Origin: Desulfofundulus thermobenzoicus
GTDB lineage: Bacteria > Bacillota > Desulfotomaculia > Desulfotomaculales > Desulfovirgulaceae
Length of the DNA: 64,000 nucleotides
NCBI RefSeq assembly: GCF_009428905.1
Contig: NZ_WHYR01000010.1
Location: 1 to 64,000, forward strand
Reading direction: 5' to 3'
Below, one piece after another: positions 56,174 through 64,000 of the stretch. The notes beneath the pieces are model-generated. The model saw nothing but the letters and a program-made list of their open reading frames with translations. It did not search any database and was not told the DNA's origin. Numbering within the stretch: position 1 is the first letter of the stretch; every line of letters begins with the position of its first letter. The position numbers were made by a program, and so were the translations under genes.

Positions 56174-56330
56174 GGCCTGGGACAGCGACCCCGCCTATCC
56201 CGTACAGGCAGTCAGGGATAATATTCTCGACAGGCTTGCCGATTTCCTGCCATGTTCCGGGATAACCATAAATACCACCCGACCTGTCCAATCTGTACAA
56301 CTGTCCAAACATCGTGTCTAATTAATTATA
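56174..56330 (-). promoter_or_regulatory. Long moaA leader with TATAAT box
   Basis: A -10 box TATAAT lies at 56330-56325 on the minus strand with only a poor -35. It places the moaA start codon roughly 145-150 bases downstream. The leader contains a 24-codon open frame and several short stems. Molybdenum cofactor genes sometimes carry a riboswitch here, but I could not match the Moco RNA consensus by eye. Confidence 0.35.
56284..56310 (+). promoter_or_regulatory. Three tandem CTGTMCAA repeats, candidate activator sites
   Basis: CTGTCCAA (56284-56291), CTGTACAA (56293-56300), CTGTCCAA (56301-56308), spaced by 9 and 8 bases. They lie 74-98 bases upstream of the sigma-54 promoter, where bacterial enhancer-binding proteins normally sit, and just downstream of the moaA -10 box in the other direction. 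Confidence 0.5.
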
Positions 56331-56381
56331 CACCAGTATCCCGGCTGATTGCCAGAAGCTTTTCACAGCCCGGTTCTTCTC

Positions 56382-56397
56382 TGGTATCCTTTTTGCA
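56382..56397 (+). promoter_or_regulatory. Sigma-54 (-24/-12) promoter of the proline-catabolic operon
   Basis: TGGTATCCTTTTTGCA: GG at 56383-56384 and GC at 56395-56396, ten bases between them, with the TTGCA -12 element intact. This is a close fit to the sigma-54 consensus TGGCACG-N4-TTGCA. It lies 48 bases upstream of the first start codon of an operon that ends next to a sigma-54 activator gene. Confidence 0.82.
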
Positions 56398-56444
56398 CAC
56401 CCCATACCATTAATGGCAAGGTGAAATGGGAGGCGGAAGGTTTA

Positions 56445-56762
56445 ATGCGCATTACTCAACACCCCGTTATAGAATTCCGGAGGGGCCGGAAAATCAAGTT
56501 TACCTTTGATGGAAAGGAATATGAGGGCTACGAAGGGGAAACCATTGCCGCCGCCCTGCACGGGGCGGGTATCCGGGTGATGCGGGAAAGTCCGCTGCTC
56601 CACCGCCCCCGGGGGTTATTCTGCGCCATCGGCAACTGTTCCTCCTGCCTGATGACGGTAAACGGGGAACCCAATGTGCGCATCTGTGTGGAAAAGCTGC
56701 GCCCGGGCATGGTGGTGGAAAGTCAGAAGGGAAAGGGAGTCCTCCATGCAAAAGGAAGTTAG
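56445..56762 (+). CDS. (2Fe-2S) subunit of an HcnA/proline dehydrogenase-type complex
   Basis: 105 residues from ATG 56445 (GGAGG upstream). A plant-type ferredoxin domain with cysteines 60, 65, 68 and 81 (GLFCAIGNCSSCL then VRICVEK) follows DGKEYEGYEGETIAAALHGAG. It matches HcnA and the N-terminal part of sarcosine oxidase alpha, which pass electrons between flavins. First gene of the sigma-54-controlled operon. It overlaps the next gene by 17 bases. Role in proline oxidation is inferred from the P5C dehydrogenase gene in the same run. Confidence 0.86.
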   Translation: MRITQHPVIEFRRGRKIKFTFDGKEYEGYEGETIAAALHGAGIRVMRESPLLHRPRGLFCAIGNCSSCLMTVNGEPNVRICVEKLRPGMVVESQKGKGVLHAKGS

Positions 56763-57837
56763 ATTCGTGGAAATTGCCGTCATTGGCGGCGGGCCCGCGG
56801 GGCTCTGTGCCGCCCTGGAAGCAGCAGACGCCGGGGCCCGGGTGGTGTTGATCGACCGCAACGAGCGGCCTGGCGGGCAATTGATCAAGCAGACCCACCG
56901 TTTCTTCGGTTCCCAAAGCCACCGGGCTTCGGAACGGGGCATCAATATTGCTGCGGAGCTCAGCCGGGCGGTGGCCGGGCACCCGCAGGTGGAAGTGCTG
57001 CTCAATGCCACTGTTTTCGGCTTTTACGAAGACGGTGTGCTGGGCTTGGAACAGCAGGGCCGGGTGTTTTACCTGAAACCCTCCCGGGTAATCGTGGCCA
57101 CGGGAGCAGCGGAGAAAAGCCTGGCCTTCCCCAACAACGACCTGCCGGGGATTTACGGCGCCGGGGCGGTACAAACCCTGGTCAATGTCTACGGTGTGCT
57201 GCCCGGCCGACGGGTGCTCATGGTGGGTGCCGGTAATATCGGGGTGATTGTCAGCTACCAGCTCCTGCAGGCCGGCATGGAGGTGGCCGCCATTGTGGAG
57301 GCCGCCCCGCGCATCGGCGCCTACTGGGTGCACGCGGCCAAGGTGCGCCGGGCGGGGGTACCCATTTATACCAGCCATACCGTCAAGCGGGCCTACGGGG
57401 ACCGGGAGGTGGCCGGGGCCGTCATCTGGCAGCTGGATAAAAAAGGAAATCCGTTGCCGGGCACAGAAAAGGATTTGGCCGTGGACACCATCTGCATTGC
57501 GGTGGGCCTTTCGCCCCTGGTGGAACTGCTGGCCCAGGCCGGCTGCCGGCTGGTGTATGTACCCCAGCTGGGCGGGCACGTGCCCGTGCGCAATGCCGGC
57601 CTGGAAACCAGCGTACCGGGGGTCTACGTGGCCGGCGATGCGGCCGGGGTGGAAGAGGCCTCGGCGGCCATGATGGAGGGCGCCCTGGCCGGGTTGAACG
57701 CCGCCCTTTCCCTGGGCTACGGCCGGCAGAACTACCAGGCGCGCCGCCGGGAAATCCAGGCGCAGCTGGACGCCCTGCGCTCCGGGCCGGTGGGCGAAAG
57801 GATCCGCTCCGGCCTGGCCATGGTTCTGGCAGGTTAG
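56746..57837 (+). CDS. FAD/NAD(P)-binding oxidoreductase subunit (HcnB/archaeal PDH alpha-like)
   Basis: 363 residues from ATG 56746, behind GGGAG. The FAD motif AVIGGGPAGLCAALEAADAG and NAD motif MVGAGNIGVIVSYQLLQAG flank EVLLNATVFGFYEDGVLG-type strands, and it ends with a third flavin motif VPGVYVAGDAAGVEEA. HcnB-type proteins normally carry a BFD-like iron-sulfur domain at the C-terminus. It is missing here and appears as a separate gene at 58731. Probably the NADH-side subunit of a dye-linked L-proline dehydrogenase. Confidence 0.86.
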   Translation: MQKEVRFVEIAVIGGGPAGLCAALEAADAGARVVLIDRNERPGGQLIKQTHRFFGSQSHRASERGINIAAELSRAVAGHPQVEVLLNATVFGFYEDGVLGLEQQGRVFYLKPSRVIVATGAAEKSLAFPNNDLPGIYGAGAVQTLVNVYGVLPGRRVLMVGAGNIGVIVSYQLLQAGMEVAAIVEAAPRIGAYWVHAAKVRRAGVPIYTSHTVKRAYGDREVAGAVIWQLDKKGNPLPGTEKDLAVDTICIAVGLSPLVELLAQAGCRLVYVPQLGGHVPVRNAGLETSVPGVYVAGDAAGVEEASAAMMEGALAGLNAALSLGYGRQNYQARRREIQAQLDALRSGPVGERIRSGLAMVLAG

Positions 57838-57979
57838 ACCGGGCGCGCCGGCCACCCGCGTCAACCACCATCACACCCCATGGATAAAAAGGCAACTTAC
57901 CCGCAAGAGGGGTTTGTTTGTCCTTCAATGTCCAGTGGTTCCACTTTTTATTTAACATCCAGCAGGTGAGGTGATCCCT

Positions 57980-58471
57980 TTGCTGCCAGTAGATGGAGTG
58001 CCCACACCGGAGGACCTGGCCGGGGTTATACCCCCACCCGAACGCCTGGCCAGGGGACCGGTGGTCATAGCCGAATGCTTTCAGCCCATCCCCTGCGACC
58101 CCTGTACCCACTCCTGCCCCCGGGGGGCCATCGGCCCCTTTACGGATATAAACGAAGTGCCCCGGGTAAATCACGATCTATGCAACGGCTGCGGCCTGTG
58201 CATCGCCCGCTGTCCGGGACTGGCCCTTTTTGTGGTGGATATGACCTTTAGCGAGCAGGAGGCACTGGTTAAACTGCCCTATGAGTTCCTTCCCCTGCCG
58301 GCGGAAGGGAATGCGGTGACCGGCATCAACCGGGGCGGGGAAGCCGTATGCCTCGCCCGGGTGGTGAAGGTGGTGGTGACGGAAAAGATGGATAAAACAG
58401 CCGTGGTCTGGCTGGCCGTCCCCCGGCATCTGGCCATGGAGGTACGCCACTTCCAGATCAACCCAGCATAG
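57980..58471 (+). CDS. Di-cluster (4Fe-4S) ferredoxin-like subunit
   Basis: About 163 residues from TTG 57980, five bases after GAGGTGA (GTG 57971 is the alternative). Two cysteine groups, ECFQPIPCDPCTHSCP and CNGCGLCIARCP, fit one degenerate and one complete 4Fe-4S motif. The C-terminal half (EFLPLPAEGNAVTGINRGGEAV) binds no recognisable cofactor. It lies 133 bases after the flavoprotein gene, in the same run. Likely the electron-transfer gamma/delta subunit of the amino-acid dehydrogenase. Confidence 0.82.
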   Translation: MLPVDGVPTPEDLAGVIPPPERLARGPVVIAECFQPIPCDPCTHSCPRGAIGPFTDINEVPRVNHDLCNGCGLCIARCPGLALFVVDMTFSEQEALVKLPYEFLPLPAEGNAVTGINRGGEAVCLARVVKVVVTEKMDKTAVVWLAVPRHLAMEVRHFQINPA

Positions 58472-58509
58472 ATCCTGAGCAAGCCGGGGTGCTGTCAGCG
58501 CGGAGCACC

Positions 58510-58653
58510 GGAGTGAGCGTTGACCCGGCACCCACTGGTACATCACGTCTTCGTAAAACCGGTGGTATCAATTAAAGTCTGAAACAACGGGAGCGTAGTA
58601 GCATTCCGGTGAGTGCCGGGCGGTACCATAGCGGGGTCACTGAACATTTACAG
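58510..58653 (+). repeat. Dispersed repeat with hairpin module, inside the proline operon
   Basis: GGAGTGAGCG (58510-58519) is followed by a 97-base module, CCCGGCACCCAC (58524-58535) to GTGAGTGCCGGG (58609-58620), pairing with one mismatch, and a tail GTCACTGAACATTTACAG (58636-58653) related to 9887-9904 and 52001-52017. The interior shares TGGTATCA with the module at 9749. It separates the ferredoxin and BFD-like genes. Confidence 0.7.
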
Positions 58654-58730
58654 CCAGCTGTTGTATGTGGTCTTTTTCAAACAGGCCCTGGATCCGGTTA
58701 GGGACAACATAATCGAAAGGAGGGCGGCCC

Positions 58731-59015
58731 GTGGAAGAGAAAACCATTATCTGCCGCTGTGAGGATGTCACTCTGGAAGAAGTCCGGCAGTTGCTCCGGG
58801 AAGGAGCCCGTACGCTGGACGAAATCAAACGCTTGAAACGCTGTGGCATGGGACCCTGCCAGGGGCGCACCTGCCGCCCGCTGATTGCCGCCGAAATCAC
58901 CCGGGCCACCGGTCAGGACCCGGCCACCCTGCCGATGCCCACCTTCCGCCCGCCGGCAGTCCCCATAAAGCTGGGGATCCTGGCCAGAGGAGGTGCCGGA
59001 AATGAACAGGCATGA
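58731..59015 (+). CDS. BFD-like (2Fe-2S) protein, stand-alone subunit
   Basis: 94 residues from GTG 58731, behind AAAGGAGGGCGG. IICRCEDVTLEEV and RCGMGPCQGRTC give cysteines 8, 10, 38, 43 and 48, the BFD-like pattern found at the C-terminus of HcnB and related flavoproteins. Here it is a free subunit with a Pro-rich tail. Overlaps the following flavoprotein start by 14 bases, so the two are coupled. It probably shuttles electrons inside the complex. Confidence 0.87.
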   Translation: MEEKTIICRCEDVTLEEVRQLLREGARTLDEIKRLKRCGMGPCQGRTCRPLIAAEITRATGQDPATLPMPTFRPPAVPIKLGILARGGAGNEQA

Positions 59016-60144
59016 GGTGATAATCATCGGCGGCGGCGTTACCGGTTGCTCCATCGCCTACCATCTGGCCGCCCGGGGCATGCGGGACGTGGCCGTCCTG
59101 GAACGGGCCTACCTCACCTCCGGGGCCACCGGCCGCTGCGGGGCGGGTTTTCGCCACCAGTGGGGCACCAGAACCAACTGCCTGCTGGCCAAACACGCCA
59201 TCGCCAAACTGGAAAACCTGGCTGAAGAGCTGGCATACCCCGGCGGGGTGGAAATTAAACAGGAAGGTTACCTGATCCTGGCCTATACCCCCAAAATGGT
59301 GGACCAGTTCAAGAAAAATCTGGCCCTGCAGAAAAGCCTGGGCATCGATTCCCGCTGGGTAACCCCGCAGGAAGCCCGGGAAATCGTCCCCTTTTTAAAC
59401 ACGGAAGGACTCCTGGGAGCCACCTTTTGCGGCAAGGACGGCCACGCCAACCCCTTCAAGGTCACCGATGCCTATGCCCGGGCGGCCCGGCGGCTGGGCG
59501 TGAAAATCCATACTTATACTGAAGTCAAGGATATTAAAATCGAGGGCTCTTTAAAAACCGTCGTCACCAACCGGGAGACCTTCCAGGCTCCCGTAGTGGT
59601 CAATGCCGCCGGCGGCCACGCCGCGGACATCGGCCGCATGGTGGGGGTGGACCTGCCTATTGTCCCGGAAAGGCACCAGATCCTGGTCACCGAGCCGGTG
59701 GAACCTCTTTTGGGTCCCATGATCATGTGTTTCTACCATAACATCTACTGCCAGCAGTCCCCCCACGGCAGCTTCATCATGGGCCTGGGAGACCCCAATG
59801 AACCAAAGGAATACAACCTGCGCTCCAGCTGGCAGTTCCTGACCCGGATGGCCCAAAAGGCGGTGTACCTCCTGCCGTTGCTGAAAGACCTGCGGGTGGT
59901 GCGGCAGTGGGCCGGCGTGTACGACATGAGCCCCGACCGCCAGCCGGTGCTGGGGGAGGTGCCGGAAGTGCCGGGCTTTTACTTGGCCGCCGGCTTCTCC
60001 GGACACGGTTTCATGATTGCTCCCATGACGGGGCAATTATTGGCCGAAATGATCCTGGGAGAGCCCACCACCCTGCCCGTGGACATGTTCAGCCTCTCCC
60101 GCTTTAACACCGGGGACCTGTTCATCGAACCCTCGGTGGTTTAA
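59002..60144 (+). CDS. FAD-dependent amino acid dehydrogenase (DAO family), proline dehydrogenase beta-like
   Basis: 380 residues from ATG 59002, nine bases after GAGGAGG. The N-terminus VIIIGGGVTGCSIAYHLAARG binds FAD; AYLTSGATGRCGAGFRHQWGT, VVNAAGGHAADIGRMVGVDLP and the C-terminal GFYLAAGFSGHGFMIAPMTG are typical of the sarcosine oxidase/HcnC/archaeal proline dehydrogenase beta family. It likely oxidises L-proline to pyrroline-5-carboxylate; the P5C dehydrogenase gene follows. Sarcosine, hydroxyproline or an opine cannot be excluded. Confidence 0.87.
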   Translation: MNRHEVIIIGGGVTGCSIAYHLAARGMRDVAVLERAYLTSGATGRCGAGFRHQWGTRTNCLLAKHAIAKLENLAEELAYPGGVEIKQEGYLILAYTPKMVDQFKKNLALQKSLGIDSRWVTPQEAREIVPFLNTEGLLGATFCGKDGHANPFKVTDAYARAARRLGVKIHTYTEVKDIKIEGSLKTVVTNRETFQAPVVVNAAGGHAADIGRMVGVDLPIVPERHQILVTEPVEPLLGPMIMCFYHNIYCQQSPHGSFIMGLGDPNEPKEYNLRSSWQFLTRMAQKAVYLLPLLKDLRVVRQWAGVYDMSPDRQPVLGEVPEVPGFYLAAGFSGHGFMIAPMTGQLLAEMILGEPTTLPVDMFSLSRFNTGDLFIEPSVV

Positions 60145-60173
60145 ACCCTACTTTCGAAAGGAGTGGGAAAGCC

Positions 60174-61721
60174 ATGCTCATGCCCTTTAAAAACGAACCT
60201 TTAACAGACTTCTCCAGGGAAGAGAACCGCCAGCAAATGCTTGCGGCCATCGGCATGGTGCGCAGCCGCCTGGGCCGGGATTACCCGCTGATCATCGGCG
60301 GAAAAGAAATCTTTACAGATGAAAAAATTACTTCCATCAACCCTTCCCGCCACAACGAAGTGATCGGCCGGGTATCCCGGGCCGACCGGGCGCTGGCCCA
60401 GCAGGCCCTGGAAAAAGCAATGGAAGCCTTTAAAACCTGGCGGCAGGTGCCCCCGGAGGCCCGGGCCCGCTGCCTGTTCAAAGCGGCAGCCATCATGCGC
60501 CGGCGCAAACACGAACTTTCCGCCTGGATGGTCCTGGAAGCGGGCAAAAACTGGGCCGAAGCCGACGCCGATACCGCCGAGGCCATCGACTTCCTGGAGT
60601 TTTACGGCCGGGAAATGATCCGCCTGGCCGAGCCCCGGCCGGTTACCCCTTACCCCGGGGAAGAAAACACCCTGGAATACCTGCCCCTGGGTGTGGGGGT
60701 GGTCATACCCCCCTGGAACTTCCCCCTGGCCATCCTCACCGGCACCACCGTGGGGCCGGTGGTGGCCGGCAACACCGTCGTTCTAAAACCGGCCAGCAAC
60801 ACACCGGTCACCGGCTATATGTTCATGGAAGTAATGCGGGAAGCCGGGATTCCCGAGGGGGTAATCAACTTTGTGCCCGGCAGCGGCAGTGAAATAGGCG
60901 ATTTCCTGGTGGGCCACCCCCTGGTGCACTTCATCAATTTCACCGGCTCCAAAGATGTGGGCCTGCACATCAACAGCCTGGCCGCCCAGATTGCCCCCGG
61001 CCAGCAGTGGATCAAGCGGGTGGCCGCCGAAATGGGCGGCAAGGATGCCATTATCATTGACGACGAAAGTGACCTGGATGAGGCAATGGCCGGTGTAATT
61101 ACTTCGGCCTTCGGCTTTTCCGGCCAGAAGTGTTCGGCCTGCTCCCGGCTGATTGTGGTGGGGGAAGCCTACCGGCCGGTGCTGGAAAAGCTGGCTGCCG
61201 GGGTGGCCGCCCTGAAGGTGGGCCCGGCGGAGGAATATGGAGTGAACCTGGGGCCGGTCATTGATCAGGCCTCCTATAACAAGATCACCGGCTACCTGCA
61301 AACCGGCCGTTCGGAGGCCAGGCTCTTAACCGGCGGCCGCAGCGACGATTCCGGGGGATACTTTATCTGGCCCACGGTTTTCGCCGACGTACCCCCCACG
61401 GCCCGCATCGCCCGGGAAGAAATCTTCGGCCCCGTGCTGGCGGTTATTCCCGCCCGGAACTTCCAGGAGGCCATTGACATGGCCAACGATACGGAATACG
61501 GCCTCACCGGAGGCGTTTACTCCAGAAACCGCGCCCACCTGGAATTGGCCCGGCGGGAATTCCACGTGGGCAACCTGTACTTCAACCGCAAGTGCACCGG
61601 CGCCCTGGTGGGGGTGCAGCCCTTCGGCGGTTTCAAAATGTCCGGTACCAACTCCAAGGCGGGCGGCAGGGATTACCTGAAACTGTTCATGCAGTCCAAA
61701 TCCATCGCCGAGCGTTTTTAG
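60174..61721 (+). CDS. pruA: L-glutamate gamma-semialdehyde (pyrroline-5-carboxylate) dehydrogenase
   Basis: 515 residues, the RocA/PruA branch of aldehyde dehydrogenases: [30 protein letters not shown] (catalytic Glu), [14 protein letters not shown] (nucleophilic Cys) and [18 protein letters not shown]. It oxidises glutamate semialdehyde to glutamate with NAD. The ATG at 60174 (or 60180) follows GAAAGGAG. Last gene of the operon, converging on the activator gene 8 bases away. Confidence 0.93.
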   Translation: MLMPFKNEPLTDFSREENRQQMLAAIGMVRSRLGRDYPLIIGGKEIFTDEKITSINPSRHNEVIGRVSRADRALAQQALEKAMEAFKTWRQVPPEARARCLFKAAAIMRRRKHELSAWMVLEAGKNWAEADADTAEAIDFLEFYGREMIRLAEPRPVTPYPGEENTLEYLPLGVGVVIPPWNFPLAILTGTTVGPVVAGNTVVLKPASNTPVTGYMFMEVMREAGIPEGVINFVPGSGSEIGDFLVGHPLVHFINFTGSKDVGLHINSLAAQIAPGQQWIKRVAAEMGGKDAIIIDDESDLDEAMAGVITSAFGFSGQKCSACSRLIVVGEAYRPVLEKLAAGVAALKVGPAEEYGVNLGPVIDQASYNKITGYLQTGRSEARLLTGGRSDDSGGYFIWPTVFADVPPTARIAREEIFGPVLAVIPARNFQEAIDMANDTEYGLTGGVYSRNRAHLELARREFHVGNLYFNRKCTGALVGVQPFGGFKMSGTNSKAGGRDYLKLFMQSKSIAERF

Positions 61722-61728
61722 ACCCGGG

Positions 61729-63351
61729 CTATTTTTGCTGGCTGCCGAACCGCTTGTTGCCTTTCAGAAGGCCCAGGCGGTTCATTTTATAATACAGGGT
61801 GCTGCGGGGCACCCCCAGGATGCGGGCGGTAACGGTGCGGTTGCCGCCCGCATCCTTTAACGCCTTTAAAATTATCTCCCTTTCCGTGCGCTGGGCGGCG
61901 GCGGAGAGATCCGATGGGGCGGATTCCCGGGGGAGATCGTAGGTCAGGGCATGTTCCTGCAGGTATTTGGGCAGGTCCCTTTCCGTAATGACCTCCTTCT
62001 CGGCCAGCACCACCATTCTCTCCACAGTGTTTTTCAGTTCCCGCACGTTGCCGGGCCAGGAATAGGAGATGAGGGCGGCCACCACCCCCGGCTCCACCCG
62101 GCTGATATTCTTGCCGTAAAGCTGGCAGTATTCCTGCAAAAAATGGTAAATCAAACCGGGAATGTCGGAACGGCGCTCCCTCAGGGGCGGCATCTCCACG
62201 GAGATGACATTTAAACGATAATACAGATCCTCCCGGAATTCTCCGGAGTTGACCATTTCTTCCAGTGGGCGGTTGGTGGCGGCGATGATGCGAATATTCA
62301 CACTTACCGGCCTGGAACCACCCACCCGGTAAAAAACCCGTTCCTGCAGCACCCGCAGGAGTTTCACCTGCAGGTTCAGGGGCAATTCCCCAATCTCGTC
62401 CAGGAAGACGGTCCCCTCATTGGCCATTTCCAGCAGGCCCGGTTTTCCCCGGGGACCAGCCCCGGTGAAGGCGCCATGTTCATAACCAAAAATTTCACTT
62501 TCAAAAAGTTCGGTGGGAATGGCGCCGCAGTTCACCACCACAAAGGGTTTGCCGGCCCGGTCGCTGGCCTCGTGAATGGCCCGGGCCAGCACTTCCTTGC
62601 CCGTGCCGCTCTCGCCCCGGATCATGATAATGGCTTCGGTGGGGGCGGCCCGGCGCACCACGTCCACCACACTTTTCAACCGGGGGTGATGGCCGTATAA
62701 TTTGCCAAAGGGATCCACCCTTTTGATTTCGTTCTTCTCAATGGCTTCCTTCAGGCATTTCACCTGGTAGCTGGCCCGGGACAGCGCCCTGTTCAGCTGA
62801 ATTACTTCCGTGACATCCTTTTCCGCCGAAACTCCCCCGATCACCCGGCCATCCCGGCGGATGGGCAGAGAGTTAATTAACACATGGGTATCGCTGCGGG
62901 GCTGATGGTACTCGGCGTATACCTCCCGGTCCTCCCGGCGCACACGGGTTACCACCAGATTGGTGAAAAAATTGTGTATGGAACGTCCCAGTATATCGGC
63001 GCATTTGATCCCGTAAAGCAGCTCGGCCTTGCGGTTCCAGCCCATCACATTTTCCTGGTTGTCGATCATACAGATGACATCGTCGGTTACCCCCAGCACG
63101 GCCGAAAGGGTGGCCTCCGTATCCCGGATAATGTCCACCAGCCGTTCCACCACCTGCTCCAGAACCAGCACTCCCAGCGGCTTCCCGGTGTCATCCACCA
63201 CCACCATGTTTTTCTCCCGCAAAGCCGGGATAATACCCAGTATGTGATGTTCCAGAATCTCTTCTCCCCGGCAGTCAAACCCGGTCAGGTCCGCCTCCGG
63301 GGACGGTTCGGCGAGAAAATCCCGCACCAGCAGTTTTTTTTCCAGATACAT
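61729..63351 (-). CDS. Sigma-54-dependent transcriptional activator (RocR-like)
   Basis: 540 residues. An N-terminal CBS-like half (1-80, VVVDDTGKPLGVLVLEQVVE), a PAS domain (90-200), an AAA+ domain (228-455) with Walker A GESGTGKE, the sigma-54-contact motif GAFTGAG and Walker B TVFLDEIGE, and a Fis-type helix-turn-helix at the end (GGNRTVTARILGVPRSTLYY). It converges on the proline operon and is the likely activator of the sigma-54 promoter at 56382. The ATG at 63351 is 6 bases after livF, so they are co-transcribed. Confidence 0.95.
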   Translation of the reverse strand: MYLEKKLLVRDFLAEPSPEADLTGFDCRGEEILEHHILGIIPALREKNMVVVDDTGKPLGVLVLEQVVERLVDIIRDTEATLSAVLGVTDDVICMIDNQENVMGWNRKAELLYGIKCADILGRSIHNFFTNLVVTRVRREDREVYAEYHQPRSDTHVLINSLPIRRDGRVIGGVSAEKDVTEVIQLNRALSRASYQVKCLKEAIEKNEIKRVDPFGKLYGHHPRLKSVVDVVRRAAPTEAIIMIRGESGTGKEVLARAIHEASDRAGKPFVVVNCGAIPTELFESEIFGYEHGAFTGAGPRGKPGLLEMANEGTVFLDEIGELPLNLQVKLLRVLQERVFYRVGGSRPVSVNIRIIAATNRPLEEMVNSGEFREDLYYRLNVISVEMPPLRERRSDIPGLIYHFLQEYCQLYGKNISRVEPGVVAALISYSWPGNVRELKNTVERMVVLAEKEVITERDLPKYLQEHALTYDLPRESAPSDLSAAAQRTEREIILKALKDAGGNRTVTARILGVPRSTLYYKMNRLGLLKGNKRFGSQQK

Positions 63352-63357
63352 GGCAGA

Positions 63358-64000
63358 TCAATCTCCCAGATAGGCCTTTTTAACCTCCGGATTTTTCATT
63401 AATTCCCCGGCAGGACCGGATATGGTAATCTCCCCCGTCTGCAGAACGTAGGCCCGGTGGGAAATGGACAGGGCCATATGGGCATTCTGTTCCACCAGCA
63501 AAATGGTGGTGCCGGTCTGGTTGATTTCTTTAATTATCGCAAAGACTTCCCGCACCAGAAGGGGTGCTAAGCCCATGGAGGGCTCATCCAACAAAAGCAA
63601 TTCCGGACGGGACATTAAAGCCCGCCCCATGGCCAGCATCTGTTGTTCCCCGCCGCTAAGGGTGCCGGCCAGCTGGTTTTTGCGCTCGGCCAGCCGGGGA
63701 AAACGGGCAAAAACCCTTTCCAGGCCGGCTTTCACTTCCCCCCGGCTGCGGCAGGTATAGGCACCCATTTCCAGGTTTTCCATCACCGTCATGCGGGAAA
63801 AGACGCGCCTGCCCTCGGGTACCTGGGTCAAACCAAGCTCCACCACTTTATAGGGGGGCAGCTTGCTGATCTCCTTTCCCCGGTATTTGATCTGGCCCCT
63901 TTTGGGGCGCAGCAGTCCGGAAATGGTGCGCAGGGTGGTGCTCTTACCGGCACCGTTGGCCCCGATCAGGGACACCACTTCCCCCTCTTCTACGGAAAAA
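63358..64000 (-). CDS. livF: Branched-chain amino acid ABC transporter ATP-binding protein LivF (5-prime end outside window)
   Basis: Walker A GANGAGKST, signature TLSGGEQQMLAMGRALM, Walker B LLLLDEPSMGLAP and the LivF-typical VPEGRRVFSRMTVMENLEMGAY are all present. The frame is open to the window end (FSVEEGEVVSLIG before Walker A), so the first residues are outside. The C-terminus LMKNPEVKKAYLGD is standard. The rest of livKHMG presumably lies beyond 64000. Linkage to the sigma-54 activator suggests that the operon imports an amino acid related to the catabolic genes. Confidence 0.95.
   Translation of the reverse strand, partial: FSVEEGEVVSLIGANGAGKSTTLRTISGLLRPKRGQIKYRGKEISKLPPYKVVELGLTQVPEGRRVFSRMTVMENLEMGAYTCRSRGEVKAGLERVFARFPRLAERKNQLAGTLSGGEQQMLAMGRALMSRPELLLLDEPSMGLAPLLVREVFAIIKEINQTGTTILLVEQNAHMALSISHRAYVLQTGEITISGPAGELMKNPEVKKAYLGD

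Noticed and set aside
56174-56330. Molybdenum cofactor riboswitch before moaA
   Set aside because: Position and length fit, but the conserved blocks of the Moco RNA could not be identified by eye. Kept only as an unassigned leader.
56500-57864. 454-codon minus-strand open frame opposite the HcnA/HcnB-like genes
   Set aside because: The other strand encodes two clear family proteins with ribosome sites and motifs. This frame is Gly/His/Pro-rich without motifs.
57838-57979. Second sigma-54 promoter before the ferredoxin gene
   Set aside because: TGGATAAAAAGGCA resembles the motif, but the GG-to-GC distance is eight rather than ten bases.

Overview
The window is G+C-rich chromosomal DNA from an endospore-forming Firmicute. 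It most resembles the Desulfotomaculum/Desulfofundulus/Pelotomaculum group of Peptococcales. The evidence is a sporulation gene (spoIIP), the order rpsT-spoIIP-lepA-hemW-hrcA-grpE-dnaK-dnaJ-prmA-rsmE-mtaB-HIT-rpsU, a perfect CIRCE operator, and an archaeal-like chaperonin inside the dnaK operon, a trait described for Carboxydothermus and relatives. No tRNA, rRNA, CRISPR array or complete transposase gene was seen.

Region 1 (1-15.4 kb) is sensory and accessory. It opens with two broken genes: a frameshifted ribbon-helix-helix protein and a GGDEF remnant. An HD-GYP protein and a chemoreceptor follow. Next comes an unusual locus with two different PanB-like proteins, an MFS carrier and a 937-residue GAF/PucR regulator, preceded by two dyads of equal geometry. 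A gene-free stretch (9.4-10.15 kb) holds a MITE-like element with hairpin modules; related pieces recur near 19.2, 21.1, 51.9 and 58.5 kb. A chemoreceptor with an N-terminal cysteine cluster and a kinase/receiver/receiver-HD-GYP cassette complete the region.

Region 2 (15.6-30.1 kb) is mostly cell envelope and phosphate: a ferritin-like protein, an OmpR-type two-component pair facing a PepSY protein, a PAP2 phosphatase, a polysaccharide deacetylase, a two-gene MprF-like lysyl-phosphatidylglycerol system, a GGDEF-like/EAL/CBS/GGDEF protein and pstSCAB.

Region 3 (30.5-52 kb) is the conserved core, nearly all on the minus strand. It holds nfeD-floA plus a GPW-repeat membrane protein, rpsU-HIT-mtaB-rsmE-prmA, dnaJ-dnaK-grpE-chaperonin-hrcA (sigma-A promoter plus CIRCE), hemW and lepA. 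A plus-strand pair (unknown protein plus CBS-GGDEF) interrupts it before spoIIP, a holin-like protein, rpsT and holA.

Region 4 (52-64 kb) holds a thiamine-binding-fold protein, a third HD-GYP protein and the molybdenum cofactor genes moaA-moaC-MOSC-mobB. Facing them is an apparent proline-catabolic operon: a multi-subunit flavin/iron-sulfur dehydrogenase (56.4-60.1 kb) plus pyrroline-5-carboxylate dehydrogenase. A good -24/-12 sigma-54 promoter with three upstream short repeats precedes it, and a sigma-54-dependent activator gene lies at its far end next to a branched-chain amino acid ABC ATPase (livF). The genes suggest an anaerobe with heavy c-di-GMP and chemosensory signalling that uses amino acids as substrates.
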